Assembly (NCBI RefSeq): GCF_026155325.1
Contig: NZ_JAPFPW010000009.1
Span: 62,001-126,000 of the forward strand
Origin: Desulfobotulus pelophilus
Lineage (GTDB): Bacteria > Desulfobacterota > Desulfobacteria > Desulfobacterales > ASO4-4
Direction of reading: 5' to 3'
DNA: 64,000 nucleotides
Below, piece by piece: positions 46,880 to 55,063 of this stretch (position 1 is the stretch's first letter; every line of letters starts with the position of its first letter). The position numbers were made by a program, and so were the translations under genes. Under the pieces are notes generated by a model that saw nothing but the letters and a program-made list of their open reading frames with translations, was not told where the DNA came from and did not search any database.

Positions 46880-47967
46880 TTTTGCGGGATCGGATCTTCT
46901 GTGGTGGGGCCAGAGGCTGCGCTTTGCGGGTTCCCTTGCCGTAAAGGGAGTCTATCTGCCTGCTGTGCAGCGGGGGGAAGGTAAGGATTTTTTATGCCCG
47001 GTGGCAGCCCCTGCCCCATGGGGAGGGTTAGGATACCCTGGCCCGTCTTGAAGCAGCCATGCCCGAATCCTGCCGCTGCCTTGCATCGGAGAAGAGTCTT
47101 GAAGCGCCTGCCATCCACCCCAGAGAGATCTTCTACGCCTTCACAGCCTTTGCCCTGGATGCTCTGGTGCGGGAAAGCAGTGGTCCCTTTGTGCTTCGCA
47201 GGGTCAAAACGGATAGGGAGGTCATCACGGATCTGCCGGATAAACAGGAAATGAAGGTGCTCTGTACCCTCACAAAGGAACAGGCCAGCGATATGTAGGC
47301 CGCTTTGGAATCCAGCGATGGAATCCAGCGTAAGGGCATGGTGCTGGCGGCCCTTTCTAAACGGAAGCAGATATGCAACCATCCGGCCCATTTTTTGAGG
47401 GATGGCTCTGCGGTGGAAGGCCGTTCGGGCAAGCTGGAACGGTTGACGGAAATGATGGAAGAGGTGCTGGTGGCCGGGGAAAAGGCCCACATTTCTTCCC
47501 AGTTCAAAGAGATGGGCGATATCTTGAACACCCACCTGCCGCAGAGTTTCGGTCAGGAGGTGCTTTTTCTCCATGGGGAGACAGTGGTGAAGGACAGGGA
47601 TACCATGGTAAGCCGCTTTCAGGCAGGAAAATCCGGGCCGAAGATTTTTGTCCTCTCCCCCAAGGCCGGAGGAACGGGCTTAAACCTCACCGAGGCCAGC
47701 CATGTGTTTCACTCTGATCGCTGGTGGAACCCGGCCGTGGAAAATCAGGCCACGGACAGGGCCTTTCGCATCGGTCAGAAAATGAATGTGCAGGTGCATA
47801 AATTTCTTTGCGCCGGAACCATGGAAGAGCGCATTGACGCCATGCTTGAAAAGAAAAGCGCCCTTTCGGAAAGTATTGTGGGCAGTGGCGAGGGCTGGGT
47901 TACGGAACTGTCCACCAGTGCCCTGAAGAAGGTACTGGCCCTTTCTAAAGAGGCCGTGGGAGAGTGA
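46880..47967 (+). pseudogene. Decayed SNF2-family helicase
   Basis: Fragments in shifting frames. A first piece (WGQRLRFAGSLAVKGVYLP, about 46893-46960) and a second in another frame (from LARLEAAMPESCRCL, 47038 on) correspond to the helicase-associated N-terminal region. This runs straight into GPFVLRRVKTDREVITDLPD, so the whole Walker A/DExH ATPase part is deleted. A TAG at 47296-47298 then interrupts the frame. The last part (47299-47967) still shows helicase motifs [29 protein letters not shown] and [12 protein letters not shown]. The gene cannot make a working remodeller. Confidence 0.85.
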
Positions 47968-47968
47968 A

Positions 47969-48157
47969 ATGAACAGGTGCTGGAATTCTGGTTTTCCGAC
48001 CACAAGGCCAAAGGAAGTGAAAGACGCTATCCGTGCAGGCTCCCGAAAAGGGACCATGGCATCGAAATGGTGGGGAAAACGCTGGATTGCTGTGTTGGAA
48101 AATATTGGCGGCAGCACCCGCATGGCAAGGGCACCGTGCATGGAGCCTGCAGCTTAG
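47969..48157 (+). pseudogene. Fragment of a SWIM zinc-finger partner protein
   Basis: The piece FPTTRPKEVKDAIRAGSRKG followed by TMASKWWGKRWIAVLE matches the N-terminus of SWIM-domain proteins usually encoded next to SNF2 helicases of this type. No SWIM cysteine motif or remaining body is present, so this is a relic of the same two-gene unit. Confidence 0.7.
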
Positions 48158-48289
48158 AACAGATTCAATGCGCCGCCTGTGTGCCGGACAGGCAACCCCC
48201 TGGCTTCGAGAACCTCAGCTTATGTGGGCCATATCGGGCACCATCAGAAACCTTGATAAGCCATGGACTCTAAAAGGAGTACGGAAAAT

Positions 48290-49588
48290 ATGAAAACGGA
48301 TCAAAAAGACAGGGCTTCTGCCTTCTGGATGCCCTTTACCCCCATTGAAGCAGCAGCCAATCCTTTGCGCGTGGCCTCCGGTCAGGGAAGCTGGCTTGTT
48401 CTGGAAGACGGCAGCAGGCTTCTTGACGGTATTTCCAGCTGGTGGGTGAACCTGCACGGCCATGGAAGAAGAGAAATTGCTGAAGCCATTTATCATCAGG
48501 CTTTAACCCTTGAGCAGGTGATCCCTGCCGGACTCACCCATGGGCCTGCCGAAGCCCTGGCCGAAGGGGTATTGTCCCACCTGCCCGAAGCCCTCTGCCG
48601 GATGTTTTACTCCGATGATGGCTCCACCGCCGTGGAGGTGGCTTTGAAAATGGCGGTGCAGTACTGGTGGAATCAGGGAGAAACCCGGCGCACCCGTTTT
48701 CTTGCCTTTGAAGGGGCTTATCATGGCGATACCCTCGGTGCCATGAGTGTGGGAGACAGATCCAGCGGATTTTCCGATCCCTTCAGGCCCCTGATGTTTG
48801 ATGTCACCTATCTTCCCTGGCCTTCAACCTGGGATGATGATGAGGATGTGGAATTGAAAGAAGCAGCAGCTCTGAAGACACTGGATGAGGCCTTGGAAAA
48901 CCATGGGGATACCTTTGCAGGGCTTATTATGGAACCTTTGATTCAGGGCGCAGGGGGTATGCGGTTCTGCAGGCCGGAATTTCTTCTGGGTGTTCAGGCC
49001 CGCATGAAGGCTGCCGGGCTTCTTATCATCTATGATGAGGTCATGACGGGTTTTGGCCGGACGGGTGAATGGTTTTCCTGTGTGAAAGCAAAAACGTCTC
49101 CGGATATTGTCTGCCTTTCCAAGGGAATTACGGGAGGCTTTCTGCCTCTGGGGGCTACGGTGACGACAAAAAAGGTGCAGGATGCTTTTCTGGGAGACGA
49201 TCCTTCCCGGACCTTCTGGCATGGACATTCCTATACGGCCAATCCCCTGGCATGTGCAGCCGGTCTTGCTTCCCTGGAGCTAATGGAGGAGGAACCCTTC
49301 CGGAAATTTGAAAACTGGCACCGGGAGTTGGGAGAAGCCTTGAAAAATCATCCCCGTATCCGTCGGTTCCGGGCCATGGGTACCATTGCGGCCATGGAGC
49401 TTTTATCCGATGGCAGCGGCGGATATTTTGATGTTTCGGGACCTTTGCTGCGCAAAGCTTTTCTGGATGCGGGGGTATTGCTCAGGCCCCTTGGTAATGT
49501 GATCTATATTCTGCCACCCTATTGTACGACAAGGGAAGAACTTACCCTGATTTATGAAAGCATTCTTCGTGTTCTTTCCACTTTCTGA
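48290..49588 (+). CDS. bioA: Adenosylmethionine-8-amino-7-oxononanoate aminotransferase
   Basis: A 432-residue class III PLP aminotransferase making 7,8-diaminopelargonate. BioA features: FWMPFTPIEAAANPLRVASG, the substrate-binding GISSWWVNLHGHGR, FYSDDGSTAVEVALKMAVQY, FEGAYHGDTLGAMSVG, LIIYDEVMTGFGRTG and PLP lysine in CLSKGITGGFLPLGAT. The ATG at 48290 has AAAGGAG 10 bases upstream. It belongs with bioF, bioC and bioD on the same strand, separated from them by pseudogenes. Confidence 0.95.
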   Translation: MKTDQKDRASAFWMPFTPIEAAANPLRVASGQGSWLVLEDGSRLLDGISSWWVNLHGHGRREIAEAIYHQALTLEQVIPAGLTHGPAEALAEGVLSHLPEALCRMFYSDDGSTAVEVALKMAVQYWWNQGETRRTRFLAFEGAYHGDTLGAMSVGDRSSGFSDPFRPLMFDVTYLPWPSTWDDDEDVELKEAAALKTLDEALENHGDTFAGLIMEPLIQGAGGMRFCRPEFLLGVQARMKAAGLLIIYDEVMTGFGRTGEWFSCVKAKTSPDIVCLSKGITGGFLPLGATVTTKKVQDAFLGDDPSRTFWHGHSYTANPLACAAGLASLELMEEEPFRKFENWHRELGEALKNHPRIRRFRAMGTIAAMELLSDGSGGYFDVSGPLLRKAFLDAGVLLRPLGNVIYILPPYCTTREELTLIYESILRVLSTF

Positions 49589-49669
49589 AGAAGGAAAAGA
49601 AGTGAGAACCTTGCAGGTTTCAGGTCTTTGGGGTAAAAAAGCCCTTTAATGGTAATAAGGAGGTTTTGG

Positions 49670-50401
49670 ATGGAAAAGGATGCAGCAGTTGCTTTGGTTA
49701 CGGGTGCCGGAAAGGGTATAGGGCGCGCCATTGCCCAGATGCTCGGAGAAAAGGGATTTTATGTCTGCCTTGCCTTCCGATCCAGCCGTTCCGGAGCAGA
49801 GGAGGCCCTTGAAACCATATGCAGTCTGGGTGGAAGAGGTGAGCTTGTGCAGCTGGATGTAACCGATGCCGCTGCCTGTGAGAGTAACCTTGATGCACTG
49901 ATTAAGCAGACGGGACGTCTGGATGTACTGGTGAATAATGCGGGTATGCGCAAAGATGGTCTGATGGTATGTATGAAAAACGATGCCTGGGAAGAGGTGA
50001 TGCGTACCAATCTGGATAGTTTTTTTTATCTTACAAGACCTGTTGCCCGTCAGATGCTGCGCCAACGCTATGGCCGTATCATTTCTATCGGATCTGCGTC
50101 CGGTCAGGCCGGTGTGGCCGGTCAGGTGAATTATTCGGCCTCTAAGGCCGGTCTGATGGGAGCCAGCAAAGCGTTGGCCCGCGAGCTGGCCAGCCGGAAC
50201 ATTACGGTGAATGTGGTAGCGCCCGGTTTCATTTCAACGGACATGACAGAAGACTTGAATATGGAAGTTCTGATAAAGGAGATTCCGGCTGGAAGACCGG
50301 GCAGGGCAGAGGAAGTGGCTTCGCTGGTAGCCTTTCTTGCTTCTCCGGAAGCCTCCTATGTGACAGGGCAGGTGATTGGTGTGAATGGTGGGTTGTATTA
50401 A
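49670..50401 (+). CDS. SDR-family reductase, FabG-like
   Basis: A 243-residue short-chain dehydrogenase. NADPH site TGAGKGIGRAIAQML, NNAG motif in VLVNNAGMRKDG, catalytic Ser in IISIGSASGQAG and Tyr-Lys in YSASKAGLMG, with the C-terminal VAFLASPEASYVTGQVIGVN. AAGGAGG precedes the ATG at 49670. It follows bioA and may supply the 3-oxoacyl-ACP reduction used to elongate the pimeloyl chain, though a general fatty-acid role is equally possible. Confidence 0.88.
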   Translation: MEKDAAVALVTGAGKGIGRAIAQMLGEKGFYVCLAFRSSRSGAEEALETICSLGGRGELVQLDVTDAAACESNLDALIKQTGRLDVLVNNAGMRKDGLMVCMKNDAWEEVMRTNLDSFFYLTRPVARQMLRQRYGRIISIGSASGQAGVAGQVNYSASKAGLMGASKALARELASRNITVNVVAPGFISTDMTEDLNMEVLIKEIPAGRPGRAEEVASLVAFLASPEASYVTGQVIGVNGGLY

Positions 50402-50731
50402 AATCAAGATGATATTTTGTTGCCAGCTTTATTCGGCCATGGATACTGTCTGAGTTGGGAAAAGACTGTATCGGCATTGTACCTGTCTGACAGATTAAGG
50501 GGGCAGAGGTTGGTTTCGTCGGCAGAGCTTGGTCCGGATCATGGGTCCTTATACGGCCGCTAACTTGCAATGCCCTATCGTAGAAAGAACTACGGATATA
50601 GACGGATCGTCGGATTTGTTGATATGGAAAAAGAATATGACCTGCCTGTGCACCTTCCGCGTTAAGTGTACAGGCCTTCTGTGGGTCTTTTGGGTTATGC
50701 ACAGGATTGATTGACTTGAAAGGTAGAAAAA
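50402..50731. other. Intergenic region with no identifiable feature
   Basis: 330 bases without a gene, tRNA or clear terminator. A short frame at 50529-50714 has no family features. The end near 50715 has GAAAGG before the next gene. Confidence 0.5.
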
Positions 50732-50917
50732 ATGGGATTGAACCCTGAATTACTGGAAGTACTGGCCTGTCCCCGTTGCCGGGGCAAGGTGCTGGAGAAT
50801 GAACAGGCTCAGGAGCTCGTGTGTGAGCCTTGTGCCGTAGCCTATGAAATTCGTGACGGCATTCCCGTGATGCTGCCCGAAGCTGCCCGCACCCTTGGTT
50901 CTGAAAGAGGGGCCTGA
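50732..50917 (+). CDS. Trm112-family small zinc-type protein
   Basis: A 61-residue protein of the Trm112/YcaR family: LLEVLACPRCRGKVL, CEPCAVAYEIRDGIPVMLPE. Two CxxC pairs would bind zinc. Bacterial members are small and of uncertain role, sometimes near lipid A or tRNA/rRNA methylation genes. The next gene starts directly after its stop. Confidence 0.88.
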   Translation: MGLNPELLEVLACPRCRGKVLENEQAQELVCEPCAVAYEIRDGIPVMLPEAARTLGSERGA

Positions 50918-51805
50918 ATGATGAAAAGCATGACAGCCTATGCCAGAGCTTCCCGCACGGAAGGGGAGCTGACGGCAGATGTGGAAATCCGCACTTACAA
51001 CAGTCGGCACCTCGATCCTATGATTCGGGTACCATCGGGCATGAACGGGCTGGAAGAGCGTATCAAAGCCATGCTGGCGTCCCGGTTGGCACGAGGAAGG
51101 GTTGAGGTTCGTCTTCAGATCAGTGATATGCAGCAGGCCATGGATGCTTTTGAAGTGGATATGGCAAGGGCCGCCTCATGTAAATCCGCATTGGAATGCC
51201 TTGCCAGAACCCTTGATATCCCAGGCGAGGTAAGTCTTGGAATGATTCTTGACGCGGGTACCGGTATTCTGCGAACGGCTGAAAAAACAGTGGATCCTGA
51301 ACGTCTGCTCCCGGTGGTGGAAACGGTCATGGGGGAAGCGCTGGATTCCATTGATGCCATGCGCTGTACGGAAGGCCGGTATCTTGCCGATGATTTCAGG
51401 CGCAGGCTGGACTGGATTGAAGAGCAGGTCAATGCCATAGAAACGGCGTCCGAGGACCTTGTCACTCTGTATCGGAACCGTCTTATGGAAAGGGTCAGTC
51501 TCCTGCTGCAGGATGCGGGGCTTGAGGCAGATCCGGGAAGGCTTTTGCAGGAAGCGGCTATTCTTGCAGACCGCAGTGATATTTCAGAAGAAGTTGTTCG
51601 TGCCAGAAGCCATATCCTTCATTTCCGAGATATTATGGATGGTTCGGAGCCCGGTGGGCGGAAGCTGAATTTTCTGCTTCAGGAATTCAACAGGGAGTTT
51701 AATACCATGGGTTCGAAAGCCGGAGACAGCAGTGTGGCTCATCGTGTTGTGGCTGTAAAGGCGGAACTGGAAAAGCTTCGTGAGCAGGTTCAGAACATTG
51801 AGTAG
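50918..51805 (+). CDS. yicC: YicC-family endoribonuclease
   Basis: A 295-residue YicC protein; E. coli YicC is an endoribonuclease. MKSMTAYARA at the start, IRTYNSRHLDPMIRVPSGM, and the C-terminal DUF1732-like end EEVVRARSHILHFRDIM, GRKLNFLLQEFNREFNTMGS-K. ATGATG start directly follows the Trm112-like stop. It precedes remA-like and gmk, the usual order in many Firmicutes and Desulfobacterota. Confidence 0.93.
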   Translation: MMKSMTAYARASRTEGELTADVEIRTYNSRHLDPMIRVPSGMNGLEERIKAMLASRLARGRVEVRLQISDMQQAMDAFEVDMARAASCKSALECLARTLDIPGEVSLGMILDAGTGILRTAEKTVDPERLLPVVETVMGEALDSIDAMRCTEGRYLADDFRRRLDWIEEQVNAIETASEDLVTLYRNRLMERVSLLLQDAGLEADPGRLLQEAAILADRSDISEEVVRARSHILHFRDIMDGSEPGGRKLNFLLQEFNREFNTMGSKAGDSSVAHRVVAVKAELEKLREQVQNIE

Positions 51806-51896
51806 CGGTACGAGAAAAGAGGCAAAGGGCCTTACAACCAAAAAAGGGCTGGAACCGATCATCTGTATCCGATGACATCCCCGAGAAAGGCTTCCC

Positions 51897-52196
51897 ATGG
51901 CAAATTCATTGAAGAGCGGTAAAGGCAGATCGGATCAGAATCTCTTAAGTATTGGTTTCGGCAGCAGTGTGGTCGCGGATCGGGTTGTGGCTATTGTTTC
52001 CCCCAATTCGGCCCCCATGAAACGTCTGAAGGATGAAGCGAAAGAAGATAAAAGGCTGGTGGATGCTACCCATGGCAGAAGAACCCGGTCCATTATTGTG
52101 CTGGATTCGAATCATGTGGTGCTTTCTGCCATTCAATCAGAAACCATATCCCAGCGTTACGGGGCGCTGAAAGATCATGAGGATGATGCAAGCTAA
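51897..52196 (+). CDS. RemA/DUF370-family DNA-binding regulator
   Basis: A 99-residue DUF370 protein: [56 protein letters not shown] and a [11 protein letters not shown] tail. Bacillus RemA activates matrix genes and forms DNA-wrapping rings; the role in Desulfobacterota is not established. It overlaps gmk by 20 bases. Confidence 0.9.
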   Translation: MANSLKSGKGRSDQNLLSIGFGSSVVADRVVAIVSPNSAPMKRLKDEAKEDKRLVDATHGRRTRSIIVLDSNHVVLSAIQSETISQRYGALKDHEDDAS

Positions 52197-52812
52197 CGAA
52201 CGTATACAATCAGAAAATGGCGGAAAAAGGGGACGGCTTTTTGTGGTATCTGCCCCTTCGGGAACAGGAAAAACAACGCTGTGCACGGCTTTACGGGAGC
52301 GTTTTCCTGATCTCTCCTATTCCATATCCTATACCACCCGTTCTCCCCGCAAAGGAGAGAAAGACGGTAGAGATTATTTTTTTATTTCTCTGGAGGAATT
52401 CAGGGCAGGTATAGATCAGGGCCGGTGGGTGGAATGGGCGGAAGTGCATGGAAATTATTATGGCACTTCCGCCTTTGCTTTGGAAAAGACCCTGTCTTCC
52501 GGCGGTGATCTTCTGCTGGAAATAGACGTTCAGGGTATGCGCCAGATTCTGGAGCGCTTTCCCGAGGCGGTCACCATTTTTATTCTGCCTCCCTCTGTGG
52601 CCAGTCTTCGGGAACGTCTGTTCAAACGAGGAACGGATGCTTCTGAGGTGATTGAACGTCGCATAGCCGATGCCATTCTGGAGATAGCCCGTAAGGATGC
52701 CTATCGTTACCGCATTGTGAATGACGATTTTGAGAGGGCCAGAGATGCCCTGCTCTTTCTTATTGATGCCTGCAGGAAATATGAAGATCCGGATACAACG
52801 GATTTTCTGTAG
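52177..52812 (+). CDS. gmk: Guanylate kinase
   Basis: A 211-residue GMP kinase with P-loop [15 protein letters not shown], the GMP-binding [20 protein letters not shown] stretch, and [11 protein letters not shown]. The start is one of ATG codons at 52177, 52183 or 52186, all inside the 3' end of the remA-like gene. Converts GMP to GDP, downstream of guaB in the same pathway. Confidence 0.95.
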   Translation: MRMMQANERIQSENGGKRGRLFVVSAPSGTGKTTLCTALRERFPDLSYSISYTTRSPRKGEKDGRDYFFISLEEFRAGIDQGRWVEWAEVHGNYYGTSAFALEKTLSSGGDLLLEIDVQGMRQILERFPEAVTIFILPPSVASLRERLFKRGTDASEVIERRIADAILEIARKDAYRYRIVNDDFERARDALLFLIDACRKYEDPDTTDFL

Positions 52813-52824
52813 AAACGGAATGCA

Positions 52825-53592
52825 ATGAAAAAAAACAAGCCCTCACGGGCTATTTCAGCCAAAGTGAGCTCTGAGGATCTTTATGGTATCCATCCTGTCA
52901 CCGAAGCCCTGAGGGCAGGTCTGCGTTCCTGCAAGGCACTGTTTCTTTCAGACACGGAAAACCCGCGGTTTTCAGAATTGGTCCGGTTGGCCATGGAAAA
53001 GGGGATTGTTCCTCAGGCCTGCAGCATGGAACAGCTGACTTCCATGGTGTCTGGCGCGGTACATCAGGGCGTTGTGCTGAGGGTTTCTCCCTTCAGGTTC
53101 CGTGATCCCGATGTCCTGATACGTGGAGATTCTCCACTGGTGATTGTGGCCGATGGTATGGAGGATCCCCGTAACCTGGGTGCCATTGCCCGCACAGCCC
53201 TCTGTCTGGGGGCAACGGGAATTGTCATTCCAAAGGATCGTGCCGCTGGCCCTACACCTGCGGCAGTGAAGGCTTCAGCAGGTGCTCTGGAGCACCTGCC
53301 TCTGTGTCAGGTGGTGAATATCACACGGTTTCTTGAAGAAGGTAAAAAAAAGGGCTTCTGGGTGGCGGGTCTGGACGGCAAGGGGCAGCCCCTGCCGTCT
53401 GCCGGACTGAATGGTCCCCTCATCCTTGTGGTGGGTGGAGAGGATCGTGGGGTTCGCCCTCTGGTCCAGAAACACTGTGATGTTATGGTGTCCATTCCGC
53501 AGACAGGACCAGTCGGTTCCCTCAATGCATCGGTGGCGGCGGCTCTGGCTATCTATGAAATTAGGCGCAGTAGTCTGGTGGGTTTCAGATAG
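52825..53592 (+). CDS. rlmB: 23S rRNA 2'-O-ribose methyltransferase, RlmB type
   Basis: A 255-residue SPOUT methyltransferase: N-terminal substrate domain LYGIHPVTEALRAGLRSCKA, then DGMEDPRNLGAIARTALCLG, GIVIPKDRAAGPTPAAVKAS, AGALEHLPLCQVVNI, and the knot motifs VVGGEDRGVRPLV and VSIPQTGPVGSLNASVAAAL. It methylates G2251-type ribose in 23S rRNA. The last intact gene before the IS relics. Confidence 0.94.
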   Translation: MKKNKPSRAISAKVSSEDLYGIHPVTEALRAGLRSCKALFLSDTENPRFSELVRLAMEKGIVPQACSMEQLTSMVSGAVHQGVVLRVSPFRFRDPDVLIRGDSPLVIVADGMEDPRNLGAIARTALCLGATGIVIPKDRAAGPTPAAVKASAGALEHLPLCQVVNITRFLEEGKKKGFWVAGLDGKGQPLPSAGLNGPLILVVGGEDRGVRPLVQKHCDVMVSIPQTGPVGSLNASVAAALAIYEIRRSSLVGFR

Positions 53593-53597
53593 TGTCG

Positions 53598-54045
53598 TTA
53601 GATTGTGTAGTTATGAGATTATAGCCCAAAGATAAATGCACTGGATGTGAATAGCCGCAAGGAACGAGGCTGTATTCTTCGTATACCGAGTTGCTATGCC
53701 GCGCCAACGCTTCAAGTGGAGAAAAGCATTTTCTATCAAGAGGCTAATTCTGTATAGGTATTTGTCGTAACCACAAAGCTCCTTCCGATTCTTCCTTGGT
53801 GGAAAGACAGGCTCCATTCCTTGCTTTTCTGTCATCTCCTCGGTCAGCGATAAGACACTGTGTGGCAAATCCTTCGATCAAGGCAGCGGCCTACTTGCAA
53901 TCTGCTGTTGTACTTTTTGAAATAATAGCTCAGACCGGCACGTCATGCACATCCACGGTCAGATGCAATTTTATATTAGGCGCCCTTTTGTGCGAGTCAT
54001 GTTTTGATTCCAGCCTAGGTAGAAGCAAGATAGATGCCACCTAAA
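53598..54045 (-). pseudogene. IS5-type transposase remnant
   Basis: The C-terminal part is readable on the minus strand (53611-53830: PVFPPRKNRKE, then LIENAFLHLKRWRGIATRYT, KNTASFLAA), as in IS5/IS427-type DDE transposases. Upstream, pieces such as RTKGRLI and ATQCLIADRG lie in other frames with stops. No terminal repeats were found. Inactive. Confidence 0.8.
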
Positions 54046-54094
54046 GTATGATTTTTTTAAGCTGCCTCCAGGTAAGATTTTTTCATGATATGGC

Positions 54095-54440
54095 CTTGCT
54101 TTTTATCAGGATTAAGTATCACCGTAAGCTCCGGCTGGGTATGATTCATCATTCCGACCGCGGCAGCCAGTATTGTTCCGCGGATTACCGCAAACTTCCT
54201 GGCCAGTTCAAAATGCCTGCATCAATGAGCCTTCCGGGGAAACTGTTATGATAACGCACCTATTGAGAGGTTTTGGGGGGTACTGAAAAACGAGCTCATT
54301 CATCATCAGCGTTACGAAACCTGGCAGGAAGCCATACGCCAGATACAACCTACATAGAAATTTTCTACAATCGGCAACGACGGCAGAAGAGGCTTGGTTA
54401 TCTCTGCTCCCGCAGCCATGAGAAACATTTTTCAAAGAGC
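54095..54440 (+). pseudogene. IS3-type OrfB transposase remnant
   Basis: Pieces of the integrase core appear in three frames: GMIHHSDRGSQYCSADYRKL, then NAPIERFWGVLKNELIHHQR (with YETWQEAIRQ), then YIEIFYNRQRRQKRLGYL. Frameshifts near 54240 and 54345 and loss of the N-terminal half make it inactive. Confidence 0.82.
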
Positions 54441-54526
54441 TCCAGGTGGCTTACATGCATTTGGTGTCCGCTATTGACGACCGACCCTATATGGAACCGC
54501 TCAAAGCTGTTAAAAGACTGGAATCA

Positions 54527-54967
54527 CTACCCAAATAAGTTCAGCTGATCCAGACGTTTGTCTTCGCGTTTCTGATTCCGGGTATATTCACGGACTATAT
54601 TCTCATCCTTACTAAGTGTGGATACATAGTAGTCTCTTGCCCAAAAGTACTTTCCTATAAAATTTTGCTTTCGACCCTGAAAATTTTGCGCCATCTGAAT
54701 CGCACTTTTGCTTTTCAAAAAACCTAGTACTTGTGAAACTGGATACTGTGGCGGTATCGACAAAAGCATATGCACATGATCTGAATGCAGATGCTCTTCC
54801 AAAACCCGACACTGCTTTTGGCCTGCAAGATCATGTAAAATTTTCCTGAGGTAATGCCAAATTGATCCATAAATTTTCTGCTTACGGTATTGGGTCTCTA
54901 GGCACGTGCAATCCCAGCGGGTGTGGCTTAAGCTTTGATCGTCATACATAGGCAGTCGCCACTTCAT
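54527..54967 (-). mobile_element. tnpA: IS200/IS605-family transposase TnpA
   Basis: A 146-residue single-strand transposase of the Y1 HUH type. The HUH pair lies in HLHSDHVHMLLSIPPQY and the catalytic Tyr in FWARDYYVSTLSKDE; the end DKRLDQLNLFG is typical. The start ATG at 54967 gives the familiar MKWRLPMYDDQSLSHTRWDC. Compared with relatives, the first strand after WDC is shortened and altered (TCLETQYRK instead of a longer YHVVFxPKYRK), so the protein may be inactive. Element ends were not defined. Confidence 0.85.
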
Positions 54968-55063
54968 GAACTTTGAGCGGTTTTGGGTGGAAGACTTCCT
55001 TTCTATTCCTGGAAATGTCAAGCTCTGGGAGTCCCCCGGCAGAGCCGGTAATTTACCCTTTTT

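Noticed and set aside
47296-47298. TAG in the SNF2 relic as a pyrrolysine codon
   Set aside because: The same gene has a deleted ATPase core and a frameshift, so a nonsense mutation in a decaying gene is simpler.
50402-50731. tRNA gene in the gap after the FabG-like gene
   Set aside because: No cloverleaf with a GTTCRA-type T-loop and matching acceptor stem could be drawn.
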